A DNA stretch of 48,589 nt from Phycisphaerales bacterium. GTDB lineage: Bacteria > Planctomycetota > Phycisphaerae > Phycisphaerales > UBA1924. The DNA lies in assembly GCA_020849615.1 (NCBI GenBank), contig JADLFW010000038.1:1-48589 (forward strand). The letters run 5' to 3'. The position numbers and the translations under genes are program-made. The notes below the pieces were generated by a model, which worked only from the letters and a program-made list of their open reading frames with translations, had not been told where the DNA came from and did not search any database. Below, in pieces: positions 9,907-18,397 of this stretch. Numbering within the stretch: position 1 is the first letter of the stretch; each line of letters opens with the position of its first letter.

Positions 9907-11637
9907 ATGGCGATTGACCCCGCAGAACTCAAGGGCCGCAAGCTTGGCCGTGTGCTCACCAAAATGGGCAAGGTGACCCGTGAGCAGGTCCACGAGGCGC
10001 TGGCGATCCAGAAGACCCGCAAGGTGCCGATCGGGCAGCTGCTGGTCGAGCTGAACTACTGCAACATGCGCGATGTGGCGGCGGCCCTGGCCGGGCAGGC
10101 GGGGCTGGAGTTTGTCGACCTGAGCAAGTTCGAGCTGACCCCCGAGCTGCGTGATCTGATCCCGGCCGAGAACGCCCAGTCGTACCAGGTGATTCCCATT
10201 GCCTTCAACCCGGTGAGCAAGCGGCTGCGGATCGCGATGAAGAGCGCGGACAACTTCCGGGCCGTCGACGACCTGCGCCTGCTGATGGGGTACAACGTCG
10301 AGGCGGTGGTGGCGGATGAGCTGGTGATCGAATCGATCATCAAGAAGCACTACGCCAAGCAGGAGTCGGTGGTCGACGTCGTGACCGCCCTGGCCAAGGA
10401 CGAGAAGTTCAAGGCCCTGGAGAACCGGGGCGACTCGATCGACCTGGATGCGGTGCTGGAGGCCGCGGAGGACAACCAGGTCATCAAGCTGCTGAACCTG
10501 GTGCTTCTGCAGGCGATCAAGGACAAGGCGTCGGACATCCACTTCGAGCCGTTCGAGCACGAGTTCAAGATGCGGTACCGCATCGACGGCGTGCTGTACG
10601 AGATGGTGCCGCCGCCCAAGCACCTGGGCCCGGCGATCACGAGCCGAATCAAGGTCATGGCGAACCTGGACATCGCCGAGCGGCGGCTGCCGCAGGACGG
10701 CCGCATCGAGCTGCAGGTGGGCGGGCACCCGGTCGACCTGCGTGTGGCGGTGCTGCCGACGATGCACGGCGAGTCGGTCGTGATGCGTCTGCTGGACCGC
10801 TCCAACGTCGAGCTGTCGGTCGACCGTCTGGGCATGCGGGAGGACGACATGGTCACGTTCCGCCGGCTGATCAACCGGCCCAACGGGATCGTGATCGTGA
10901 CGGGCCCGACCGGCTCGGGCAAGACGACGACGCTGTACGCGGCGCTGGCCGAGCTGAACGACATCGAGACCAAGATCCTCACGGCCGAGGACCCGGTCGA
11001 GTACGACATCGACGGGCTGTGCCAGTGCCAGGTGAACGTCGAGGCCGGCTCCACGTTCGCCAAGCTGCTGCGGTCCTTCCTGCGTCAGGACCCCGACATC
11101 ATCCTGGTGGGCGAGATCCGCGACCTGGAGACCGCGCAGATCGCGGTGCAGGCGTCGCTGACGGGCCACCTGGTGCTCAGCACGCTGCACACCAACGACG
11201 CCCCCAGCTCGGTCGTCCGCCTGCTCGACCTGGGCATGGAGGCGTTCCTTCTCACCGCGACGATCGAGGGCATCGTGGCCCAGCGCCTGGTGCGGCAGAT
11301 CTGCGTCAAGTGCAAGGAGAGCTACACCCCCACCGAGGAGGAGCTGATGGAGCTCAACCTCACGCCCGACGATGTGCGCGGGCGGCGCTTCATGCGGGGC
11401 CGCGGGTGCGAGAACTGCAATAAGTCGGGGTACAAGGGCCGCATGGCGCTCTTCGAGCTCATGACGATGGACGACGAGATGCGCGAGCTGATCATGAACG
11501 AGGCCAGCACGGGCACGCTGCGCGAGCACGCCCGCAAGCGCGGCATGCGCACGCTGCGCGAGTCGGGCCTGCTGGCGATCTACGAGGGCCAGACGACCAT
11601 CGACGAGGTGGTGCGTGAGACCCTGGCGGAGGATTGA
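9907..11637 (+). CDS. Type IV pilus / type II secretion assembly ATPase (PilB/GspE), copy 2
   Basis: 576 residues. Same architecture as the first copy without its charged linker. MshEN-like N-terminus with KLGRVLTKMGKVTREQ and LAIQ, a pattern seen in cyclic di-GMP-binding MshE N-domains. Walker A GPTGSGKT at about 334-341. TAEDPVEY, LVGEIRDLET and TLHTNDA follow. Zinc-type CxxC pairs at 466/469 and 501/504. GCAGGGA precedes the ATG. Followed by pilC after 84 bases. Two extension-type ATPases in one locus suggest either two alternative motors on one platform or separate pilus and secretion functions. Confidence 0.93.
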   Translation: MAIDPAELKGRKLGRVLTKMGKVTREQVHEALAIQKTRKVPIGQLLVELNYCNMRDVAAALAGQAGLEFVDLSKFELTPELRDLIPAENAQSYQVIPIAFNPVSKRLRIAMKSADNFRAVDDLRLLMGYNVEAVVADELVIESIIKKHYAKQESVVDVVTALAKDEKFKALENRGDSIDLDAVLEAAEDNQVIKLLNLVLLQAIKDKASDIHFEPFEHEFKMRYRIDGVLYEMVPPPKHLGPAITSRIKVMANLDIAERRLPQDGRIELQVGGHPVDLRVAVLPTMHGESVVMRLLDRSNVELSVDRLGMREDDMVTFRRLINRPNGIVIVTGPTGSGKTTTLYAALAELNDIETKILTAEDPVEYDIDGLCQCQVNVEAGSTFAKLLRSFLRQDPDIILVGEIRDLETAQIAVQASLTGHLVLSTLHTNDAPSSVVRLLDLGMEAFLLTATIEGIVAQRLVRQICVKCKESYTPTEEELMELNLTPDDVRGRRFMRGRGCENCNKSGYKGRMALFELMTMDDEMRELIMNEASTGTLREHARKRGMRTLRESGLLAIYEGQTTIDEVVRETLAED

Positions 11638-11721
11638 TCCGGCGGCCCCGCGGTCGGCGGATGAGGCGTTGAACAGGACCGGTGCGGGCCCGGCGGGCCC
11701 GGTTGAAGGCTGGAGCGACCC

Positions 11722-13029
11722 ATGGCGACATTCACGTACGAGGCCCTGAACGCCGCGGGCAAGCCGCAGAAGGGCACGATCGAGGCGGCCTCCACCGAGG
11801 AGGCGATCCAGCGCATCAAGAGCCAGCAGCTCTTTCCGACATCGGTGCGCGAGCAGAAGGTGAAGAAGTCCGCCGTCGCCGAGGGCGCCGCGGCCCCCGC
11901 CAAGAAGAAGAAGAAGGGCGGCGGAGGCTTCTCGATCGGGCGCGTCAACACCAAGATGATGACGACGTTCACGCGCCAGCTCTCGACGCTCCAGGACGCG
12001 GGCCTGCCGCTGCTGCGCTCGCTGCAGATCCTGGAGAGCCAGCAGAAGCCGGGCCTGATGAAGAACGTGCTCCTGGGCGTCTGCGAGGAGGTCGAGGGCG
12101 GCTCGAGCCTCTCGGAGGCGATGGCCAAGTTCCCGCGGGCCTTCAACCGGCTCTACGTGAAGATGGTCAACGCCGGCGAGATCGGCGGCGTGCTCGACAT
12201 CATCCTCCAGCGCCTCGCCGAGTTCATGGAGAAGAGCCAGAAGCTCAAGCGCAAGATCCGCGGCGCCATGGTGTACCCGGCGGTGGTCATCAGCATCGCC
12301 GTGCTCATCCTGACCGGCATCATGATCATCATCATCCCGCGGTTCGAGGAGATCTTCGCCGACTTCGGCGTCGCCCTCCCCGCCCTCACCCGCTGGCTGA
12401 TCAACACCTCGCGCTGGGTCGCCGGCAAGAACCCGGGCCAGCAGATCCCCGGCGCGGTCTTCATCCTCTTCTCCCCGTTCATCTTCTACGCCCTCTTCAA
12501 GCTCATCCGCAAGGCCGGGCCCGGCCGGGCCGCGACCGACACGCTCATCCTCTGGGCCCCCATCTTCGGCAAGCTGGTCCGCAAGACCGCGGTCGCCCGC
12601 TTCACCCGCACGCTGGGCACCCTGATCTCCGCCGGCGTGCCGATCCTCGAGGCGATCAACATCACCAAGGAGACATCGGGCAACTACGTCTACGAGAAGG
12701 CCCTGGGCAAGGTGCACGACTCGATCCGCGAGGGTGAGAGCTTCGCGGGCCCGCTCCGCGAGTCCAAGACCTGCGATGCGATCGTGGTGAACATGATCGA
12801 CGTGGGCGAGGAGACGGGCGAGATGGACGCGATGCTCCTGAAGATCGCGGACAACTACGACGAAGAGGTCGACGTGGCCGTCGCTTCGCTGGTCAGTCTC
12901 CTCGAGCCGCTGATGGTCGTGGTGCTGGGCGGCATGGTCGGCACCATCGTCGTCGCCATGTTCCTCCCCCTGGTCGCGATGATCAACTCGCTGCAGGGCG
13001 GCAACAGCGGCAACTCGGGCGGTCTGTGA
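11722..13029 (+). CDS. pilC: Inner-membrane platform protein PilC/GspF
   Basis: 435 residues. Polytopic platform that couples the ATPases to pilin assembly. Two GspF domains (about 75-205 and 285-420), each beginning TRQL/TRTL-x(2-3)-[LI]-x-[AD]AG[VL]P. Transmembrane segments at about 184-206, 242-262 and 395-420. A Lys-rich patch (61-65) follows the N-terminal domain. GGAG precedes the ATG. The length fits the family. Confidence 0.94.
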   Translation: MATFTYEALNAAGKPQKGTIEAASTEEAIQRIKSQQLFPTSVREQKVKKSAVAEGAAAPAKKKKKGGGGFSIGRVNTKMMTTFTRQLSTLQDAGLPLLRSLQILESQQKPGLMKNVLLGVCEEVEGGSSLSEAMAKFPRAFNRLYVKMVNAGEIGGVLDIILQRLAEFMEKSQKLKRKIRGAMVYPAVVISIAVLILTGIMIIIIPRFEEIFADFGVALPALTRWLINTSRWVAGKNPGQQIPGAVFILFSPFIFYALFKLIRKAGPGRAATDTLILWAPIFGKLVRKTAVARFTRTLGTLISAGVPILEAINITKETSGNYVYEKALGKVHDSIREGESFAGPLRESKTCDAIVVNMIDVGEETGEMDAMLLKIADNYDEEVDVAVASLVSLLEPLMVVVLGGMVGTIVVAMFLPLVAMINSLQGGNSGNSGGL

Positions 13030-13076
13030 GATTCCCGCCGGGCCCGGAGCACGGGCCCGCCGGATCGGAGGCGCGC

Positions 13077-14099
13077 ATGCTCAGGGTCGGCGGACATCAG
13101 GGGGCGCCGGGGGCGCGGCGGAGAGGCTTCACGCTGGTGGAGCTGCTCGTCGGCATCGTCGTCATCGGCATCATCCTCTCGCTGCTGCTGGTCGCCCTGC
13201 GCGGGGCCCGCCGCGCGGGGCTGGCGGCCGGCGAGCGCCAGAGCGTCGTCGCGGTCAAGCTGGCGGTCGTCACCTTCAAGGACCGCTTCGGGTTCCTGCC
13301 CCCGCTGATCAAGGACCAGAAGACCGGCACGGGCGGCGGCCCGATCGTGACCTATCCCGACCCCGCCAGCGGCCAGACCGAGCGCAAGTTCAACATCTAC
13401 GACGTCACCAAGGACCTCGACCTCAAGGCACTCCGGGCCGAGGGCGACCAGCCCAGCGATGAGGACAAGCGGTTCAGCGAGGTCGCCCTGCCGTACTACC
13501 TCGCGGGCGCCTGCGATGTCCGCGTGCTGGCCGACGCGGGCGCGGGCCCGATCGACGGCGTGGCCGGGCCCGGCTTCATGCCCCCTAACCCCGACGGCAC
13601 CTACAAGCTCACGCCCGCGCTCAAGAAGCCGGATGCGAGCAAGCCGCAGAGCCTGGCGGGGCGGACCGACCCGCTCGTCGAGGTCGGCAAGCCATCCCTG
13701 AAGATGTACAAGGATCCGCGCACGCCCGACCCGGCGGTGGGAGAGCCCGCGCTGGTGCAGCTGCTCAACCGCGATGGGAAGGTCTACCGCTACTACCGCT
13801 GGCTGCCCGATGCCAAGCTCAAGACCGCCAGCGCCTCGGGCGTCGCCTCCGACGCCGCGTACGAGGACTATTACAACATCCCGATCGCGGTCGCCGACTG
13901 GAGCGCGTGGAAGGACAATCCGCAGCTGCGCGATGCCCGCTACGCGGTCGTGCTGCCCGGCGCCGACGGGCTGTACGGGGATGAGGACATCGCGGCCATC
14001 GCCGCCAAGCTGAGCGTCCCCGTGCCGGGGGGCGCCGATGCGATCAAGGCCCTGCGGGCCCGGGCCCGGACCGACAACATCGTGGAGTTCGGATCATGA
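13077..14099 (+). CDS. Prepilin-like protein, GspG type
   Basis: 340 residues from ATG at 13077, which has GGAGG 6 bases upstream. A GTG at 13026 that overlaps the pilC stop is the alternative and only lengthens the leader. Class III signal: ARRRG(17)|FTLVE with Glu at +5, then a hydrophobic helix VGIVVIGIILSLLLVAL. The C-terminal ARYAVVLPGADGLYGDEDI resembles the calcium-loop end of GspG pseudopilins. At 340 residues it is more than twice the usual size. It overlaps the next gene by 4 bases (ATGA). Confidence 0.85.
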   Translation: MLRVGGHQGAPGARRRGFTLVELLVGIVVIGIILSLLLVALRGARRAGLAAGERQSVVAVKLAVVTFKDRFGFLPPLIKDQKTGTGGGPIVTYPDPASGQTERKFNIYDVTKDLDLKALRAEGDQPSDEDKRFSEVALPYYLAGACDVRVLADAGAGPIDGVAGPGFMPPNPDGTYKLTPALKKPDASKPQSLAGRTDPLVEVGKPSLKMYKDPRTPDPAVGEPALVQLLNRDGKVYRYYRWLPDAKLKTASASGVASDAAYEDYYNIPIAVADWSAWKDNPQLRDARYAVVLPGADGLYGDEDIAAIAAKLSVPVPGGADAIKALRARARTDNIVEFGS

Positions 14100-15268
14100 A
14101 GCGCCACCGCCGCCCACCGCTGAGTTCCGCGCCGGCCCGGGCGTTCACGATCACCGAGCTGCTGGTGGTGATCTCGCTCTTTGCGATCCTGCTGGCGGTG
14201 GCGGTGCCCTCGTTTTCGGCGATGCTGCAGTCATCCGAGGAGTCGCTGGCCGACGGGCAGCTGCGGACCGGGCTGGCGGCGGGGCGTGATGCGGCCGTCC
14301 GTTCCGATTCGGGCGATGGCGCCGCGGTCTTCTTCTACGAGCCGGGCGGGCGCACGCGGATCGTGGCCTGCGTTCACGTCGCCACCATCACCGATGTGCG
14401 CGACGGGCGGAGCCCGACCAGCAGCAACCCCGATGACTTCATCACCCGCGAGGTCTTCGCGCCGCTGCCGGCCGTGAAGCCCGTCGAACTGCCCCGCGGC
14501 TGGATGGTCCGCGGGCTGGTCTCGCCGGGCCGACTGCAGGCGGCGGTCACCTCATCCACCGCGACGACCGACCTGACCACCGGGTGGTACGAGCCCAACC
14601 CCGGCAAGCGCGAGTTTGAGGACCCCGACTCCCGGCCCAACTGGGTTTTCCCGGAGACCGGGTTCTACGACTACACCAAGGGCGACACGGGCCGCACCCG
14701 CCAGACCTTCATGGTGCGCTACGCCCGCGGCACCGGCGCGGTGATGCTCTCGGACCAGAAGCCGGTCATCGTGCTTGATCCGGTCCCCGCGCAGAACTTC
14801 CGCAAGGCGGGTGTGTGGCAGCAGTTCCCGATCGAAAAGGCCCCGGACCTGGCGACGTACGCCCGGCGGCTCACCGGCGCATGGTCGGGCAGCAGCCCGC
14901 TGGGCAGCACGCTGCTCCAGCAGGACCAGCGGCGGCGGCAGCTCATCGGCGACACCGCGACCGACACGGTGCTGGCCGGGCCCGTCACGGCGGTGGCGCT
15001 CTACCAGGAGAAGCGTCTGGCGGCCGGGCTGAAGGTGACGGGGTTGAACAAGGCGACGGGGTCGCTGTACGGCAGCCGGGACCTGGGCAAGGGGACCGAC
15101 ATCGTGCCGCGGGAGCCGATGTTCGACCCCAAGTACTTCAAGAGCGAGGGCGGCGCGGGCGCCAAGAAGATCAACGACTGGATCCAGGGCCGCGATCCGT
15201 ACAAGTCCGAGGCCCGGCTGTACACGCTGAACCGGTACCTGGGCTCGGCGAGGGAGATCACGCCGTGA
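14096..15268 (+). CDS. Prepilin-like minor pseudopilin, GspH type
   Basis: 390 residues. Cleavage site ARA(16)|FTITE, with Ala rather than Gly at -1 and Glu at +5, then helix LLVVISLFAILLAVAVPSF, and a globular domain rich in W, Y and charged residues. The order in the operon and the short arginine-rich leader suggest the GspH position. Function beyond minor pseudopilin cannot be read. Starts inside the ATGA overlap and ends in a GTGA overlap with the next gene. Confidence 0.82.
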   Translation: MKRHRRPPLSSAPARAFTITELLVVISLFAILLAVAVPSFSAMLQSSEESLADGQLRTGLAAGRDAAVRSDSGDGAAVFFYEPGGRTRIVACVHVATITDVRDGRSPTSSNPDDFITREVFAPLPAVKPVELPRGWMVRGLVSPGRLQAAVTSSTATTDLTTGWYEPNPGKREFEDPDSRPNWVFPETGFYDYTKGDTGRTRQTFMVRYARGTGAVMLSDQKPVIVLDPVPAQNFRKAGVWQQFPIEKAPDLATYARRLTGAWSGSSPLGSTLLQQDQRRRQLIGDTATDTVLAGPVTAVALYQEKRLAAGLKVTGLNKATGSLYGSRDLGKGTDIVPREPMFDPKYFKSEGGAGAKKINDWIQGRDPYKSEARLYTLNRYLGSAREITP

Positions 15269-16461
15269 GAGCGAATCCAATCGGCATTCGGGATTCGGCA
15301 TTCGGCGCCCGGGCTGGGCGTCGCGGCTTCACCCTGATCGAGATCCTGATCGCGGTGCTGGTGCTGGCGCTGGGGCTGCTGGGCCTGGGCGCGGTCTTCC
15401 CGGTGGTGGTGCGCCAGCAGCGGATGGCGAGCGACACCGTGCAGGGGATCACCGCGCTGCGCTCGGCCGAAGCGTTCATCCAGTCGCACGGGCGGGGGAT
15501 CATCCGTGAGGGAACGGCGAGCTCGGGGGACCTGGGCTGGCTGAACGAATCGAGCCTGACGCCCGCGCCGTGGACGATCTCGCAGCAGACGGCCTCGCTG
15601 AACGCCGCGCGGGGATGGGACCTGTGGCTGGTTGACTACCGGCGCGGGCCGATCACCGACCCGACTGGGGGCGGCAGCTCTCCGGAGCTGGGGCGGCAAG
15701 GGTGGTCGCTGCCCACGCTGAAGTGGGAAGCGCCGGTGTACATCGTGGACGCCGGCAAGAAGGATGCGATGCTCGCCATCGAGCCGGTCGAGCTCACGAT
15801 CAGCCCCCTTGTGCGCGTCGAGATCCCGGTGCGCCAGCGGCTCTTCCCCAACCCGGACACCTCGGGCCAGCAGCCGCAGTACGTGTGGGATTTCGTGGGA
15901 CGCCGCGTGGTGAACGGGGCGTGGGCTTCGCAGTCGGTGCAGCTGGCGATCTTCGTGCGGCGGATCGACACGGGGATCCAGGTGCCCAGCGGCAAGACGC
16001 TGAGCGATATGCTGCTGCGGCGGCGGCTGCAGCCCGGCGACAAGCGGCTGTGGCCCGTCGGGGCGCAGCCCGCCACCGCCGGCAAGCTGGCCGGGGCGCC
16101 GACGCTCAACGGGACCGGCGATTACTCGACGATTCTCACGCAGAACTTCATCTTCTCGGAAGCCAACCGGATCACGATCCCCGACCTGAAGGGTCAGTCG
16201 AGCGAGGCGGCGGTGCGGCAGGCGTTCCGCCAGGTCGGTCAGAAGCTGGTCGACAGCCGCGGCAACGTGTACACCGTCACCCGCATCGATGAGCGGCGCG
16301 GGCTGACCGACTGGAACGACTCGGTCTTCATCGACAAGTCGGTCTCGACCGCGGAGGTCGCGCAGTCCCAGAAACAGGTCGGCAGCGAGAAGTACCCGTT
16401 CAACATCGCGTTCACGCCGCAGGTGCCCGCGGCGGTGTCGGTCCTGACCATCAAGCGCTGA
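15265..16461 (+). CDS. Prepilin-like minor pseudopilin, GspI/PilV type
   Basis: 398 residues from GTG at 15265, which overlaps the preceding TGA (GTGA). Signal: ARAGRRG(21)|FTLIE, Glu at +5, helix ILIAVLVLALGLLGLGAVFPVVV. In GspI/PilV proteins the start of the helix is followed by a similar VLALGLLGLA pattern. The leader codons 6-14 are written in a short repeat (ATTCGG and GGCATTCGG units), which looks like an intergenic repeat captured by the gene. The rest is a large globular domain of unknown fold. Confidence 0.83.
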   Translation: MRANPIGIRDSAFGARAGRRGFTLIEILIAVLVLALGLLGLGAVFPVVVRQQRMASDTVQGITALRSAEAFIQSHGRGIIREGTASSGDLGWLNESSLTPAPWTISQQTASLNAARGWDLWLVDYRRGPITDPTGGGSSPELGRQGWSLPTLKWEAPVYIVDAGKKDAMLAIEPVELTISPLVRVEIPVRQRLFPNPDTSGQQPQYVWDFVGRRVVNGAWASQSVQLAIFVRRIDTGIQVPSGKTLSDMLLRRRLQPGDKRLWPVGAQPATAGKLAGAPTLNGTGDYSTILTQNFIFSEANRITIPDLKGQSSEAAVRQAFRQVGQKLVDSRGNVYTVTRIDERRGLTDWNDSVFIDKSVSTAEVAQSQKQVGSEKYPFNIAFTPQVPAAVSVLTIKR

Positions 16462-16486
16462 GGCGCCTTACCCGGGCGGAGCCATC

Positions 16487-18280
16487 ATGCCGAAGCAGCT
16501 TCAGACAACCCGGCGCACGAAGAATCGCGCGGCCCGCGCGTTCACGCTGATCGAGGTGCTGGTCTCCGTCGGCGCTGCGGCGCTGGTGGCGGTCGGCATC
16601 GCCGCGATCTTCGAGTCGGTGGGCAAGACGGTGACGGGCGGCAAGCGCATCAGCCAGTTCAACTCGTACGCGGCGCTGCTCGAGCAGCAGCTGCGGCAGG
16701 ACTTCTCGCAGATGACCCGCGAGGGCTTCCTGCTGATCCGCCAGCAGTACGCCGGGCTGACCCCCGGCTCGACCCCGCCCGCCACGCCCCCCAATGTCGC
16801 GCTGACCGCCGATGACATCGCGCCCCGCCCGCGCCGCGTCGATGAGATCATGTTCTTCACGACCGGGGAGTACGCCACGGCCCGGGAGCCGATGCACCCG
16901 TACTACATCGCGCGGGCCAACGCGGCCCGGATCTACTACGGCCACGGCGCCAAGATGAGCCCGGCCAATCCCGCCTACACCCGGCCCGAGATGTACACCA
17001 AGCCCAACACCGGCGACCGCACCTGGGTGCTGGGCCAGGACGGGCCGAACAAGTACGCCTCCGACTGGACGCTGCTGCGCCATGTCACGCTGCTCGCGCC
17101 GCCGCGGTCGGCGACCTCCTACCCCGCGCTGCCCGCGCCGGGCCAGCTCTTCGGGCGCATCCCCGTCGGCGGGGGCCGGGCCTCGGACCAAGCGACGCAG
17201 ATCGCCCTCCAGCCCGCCGCGCCCAGCCTCTTCCGCCAGCTCAACTCCCGCGTTTTCCCGCTGCCCCTGCCGGGCGGGCCCGCGACGACCACCGTCCGCA
17301 CGGTCCGCGGCGACTTTGCCGCCTATTCGCAGAACCCCAACTTCATGTCGGGCCTGGTCGATATCTGCTCGACCAGCCTCAGCGATGTGCGCTCGCTGGT
17401 CACCACGCTCCCGAAGCCCCCGGCGTACTACACGGGCGGCGCGAAGTGGGATGCCGCCGGGAAGCCCGCCGAGGGCATGATCTACGAGGCATCACCGAGC
17501 GTCGATGGCACGCTGGACCGGCAGCAGCAGTGGATGGACCAGGCCTGGCCCGCGCAGTCGGACCCGACCTTCGCGGCGACGCCGCAGGTGGACCCGGTGC
17601 CCGGGGCGCGGATGCGGCACGAGCTCGCGCCGCCCGACTACCTGGGCGTGCTGAGCCAGACCTACACGCGCGAGGAGGAGGAGCAGTACCGCCGCATCGA
17701 CCAGACGATGCTGACGGCCTCGAACCTGCTGCCGCGCTGCACCGAGTTCATCGTGGAGTGGTCGTTCGGCCAGGTGGATGATGTGCCCACCAGCCCGACG
17801 TACGGGCAGGTCATCTGGTACGGGCTGGACCGCCGCGTCGACCTGGATGCGGACGGCGTGACGACGGGCGCGCGGGATGGATACGCGGCCCGGCCGTACC
17901 CCTACAAGGCGACCGTGGCGGGCACGCTGACCGCGCCGCTGCGGATGCCGTACACCCGGGCCGACGGCAAGATCGCCGATGGCCAGCCCGGCAATCCGCA
18001 GCCGATCGCGGTCGATCAGCAGCTGATCAACGGCTACGGCATCACGGGGCTGCCGTCGCCGACCTACCCGCTGACCAACTACTTCGGGTACATCGATCCG
18101 ATGTTCAACCCCGCGGGCCCGGACGGCACCGCCGGCAACGGCGACGACCCGGCCGTGCCGAGGCCGTGGGCCTGGCCGCGGATGATCCGCGTGACGGTGA
18201 CGATCGCCGATCAGCAGGACCCCAAGATCGAGGAATCGTTCCAGTTCGTGATCGAGACGCCGGGGACGCCGGCGTCGTGA
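16487..18280 (+). CDS. Prepilin-like minor pseudopilin, GspJ/PilW type
   Basis: 597 residues. Signal: RAARA(18)|FTLIE with Ala at -1, then helix VLVSVGAAALVAVGIAAIFESV. The FESVGKTVTGGKRISQFNSYAALLEQQLRQDF stretch (split here only by position) is typical of GspJ-like proteins, in which the helix is followed by a long amphipathic segment. It is about three times the usual size of GspJ. CGGAG precedes the ATG. Position before the K-like gene matches the usual H-I-J-K order. Confidence 0.82.
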   Translation: MPKQLQTTRRTKNRAARAFTLIEVLVSVGAAALVAVGIAAIFESVGKTVTGGKRISQFNSYAALLEQQLRQDFSQMTREGFLLIRQQYAGLTPGSTPPATPPNVALTADDIAPRPRRVDEIMFFTTGEYATAREPMHPYYIARANAARIYYGHGAKMSPANPAYTRPEMYTKPNTGDRTWVLGQDGPNKYASDWTLLRHVTLLAPPRSATSYPALPAPGQLFGRIPVGGGRASDQATQIALQPAAPSLFRQLNSRVFPLPLPGGPATTTVRTVRGDFAAYSQNPNFMSGLVDICSTSLSDVRSLVTTLPKPPAYYTGGAKWDAAGKPAEGMIYEASPSVDGTLDRQQQWMDQAWPAQSDPTFAATPQVDPVPGARMRHELAPPDYLGVLSQTYTREEEEQYRRIDQTMLTASNLLPRCTEFIVEWSFGQVDDVPTSPTYGQVIWYGLDRRVDLDADGVTTGARDGYAARPYPYKATVAGTLTAPLRMPYTRADGKIADGQPGNPQPIAVDQQLINGYGITGLPSPTYPLTNYFGYIDPMFNPAGPDGTAGNGDDPAVPRPWAWPRMIRVTVTIADQQDPKIEESFQFVIETPGTPAS

Positions 18281-18397
18281 ACAAGGCCGCCGCCGGGGAG
18301 CCCCGGCGGGCGGCGGTCAGCTCCAGCGGCGTGCCGGCGCCGACAGCAACCCGGCGGAGTGGGTGGGGGAGCCGCGCGAGCGGCAAGGAGTCGTTTC

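Noticed and set aside
9853..12717. 954-codon minus-strand frame
   Set aside because: Shadow of pilB copy 2 and pilC.
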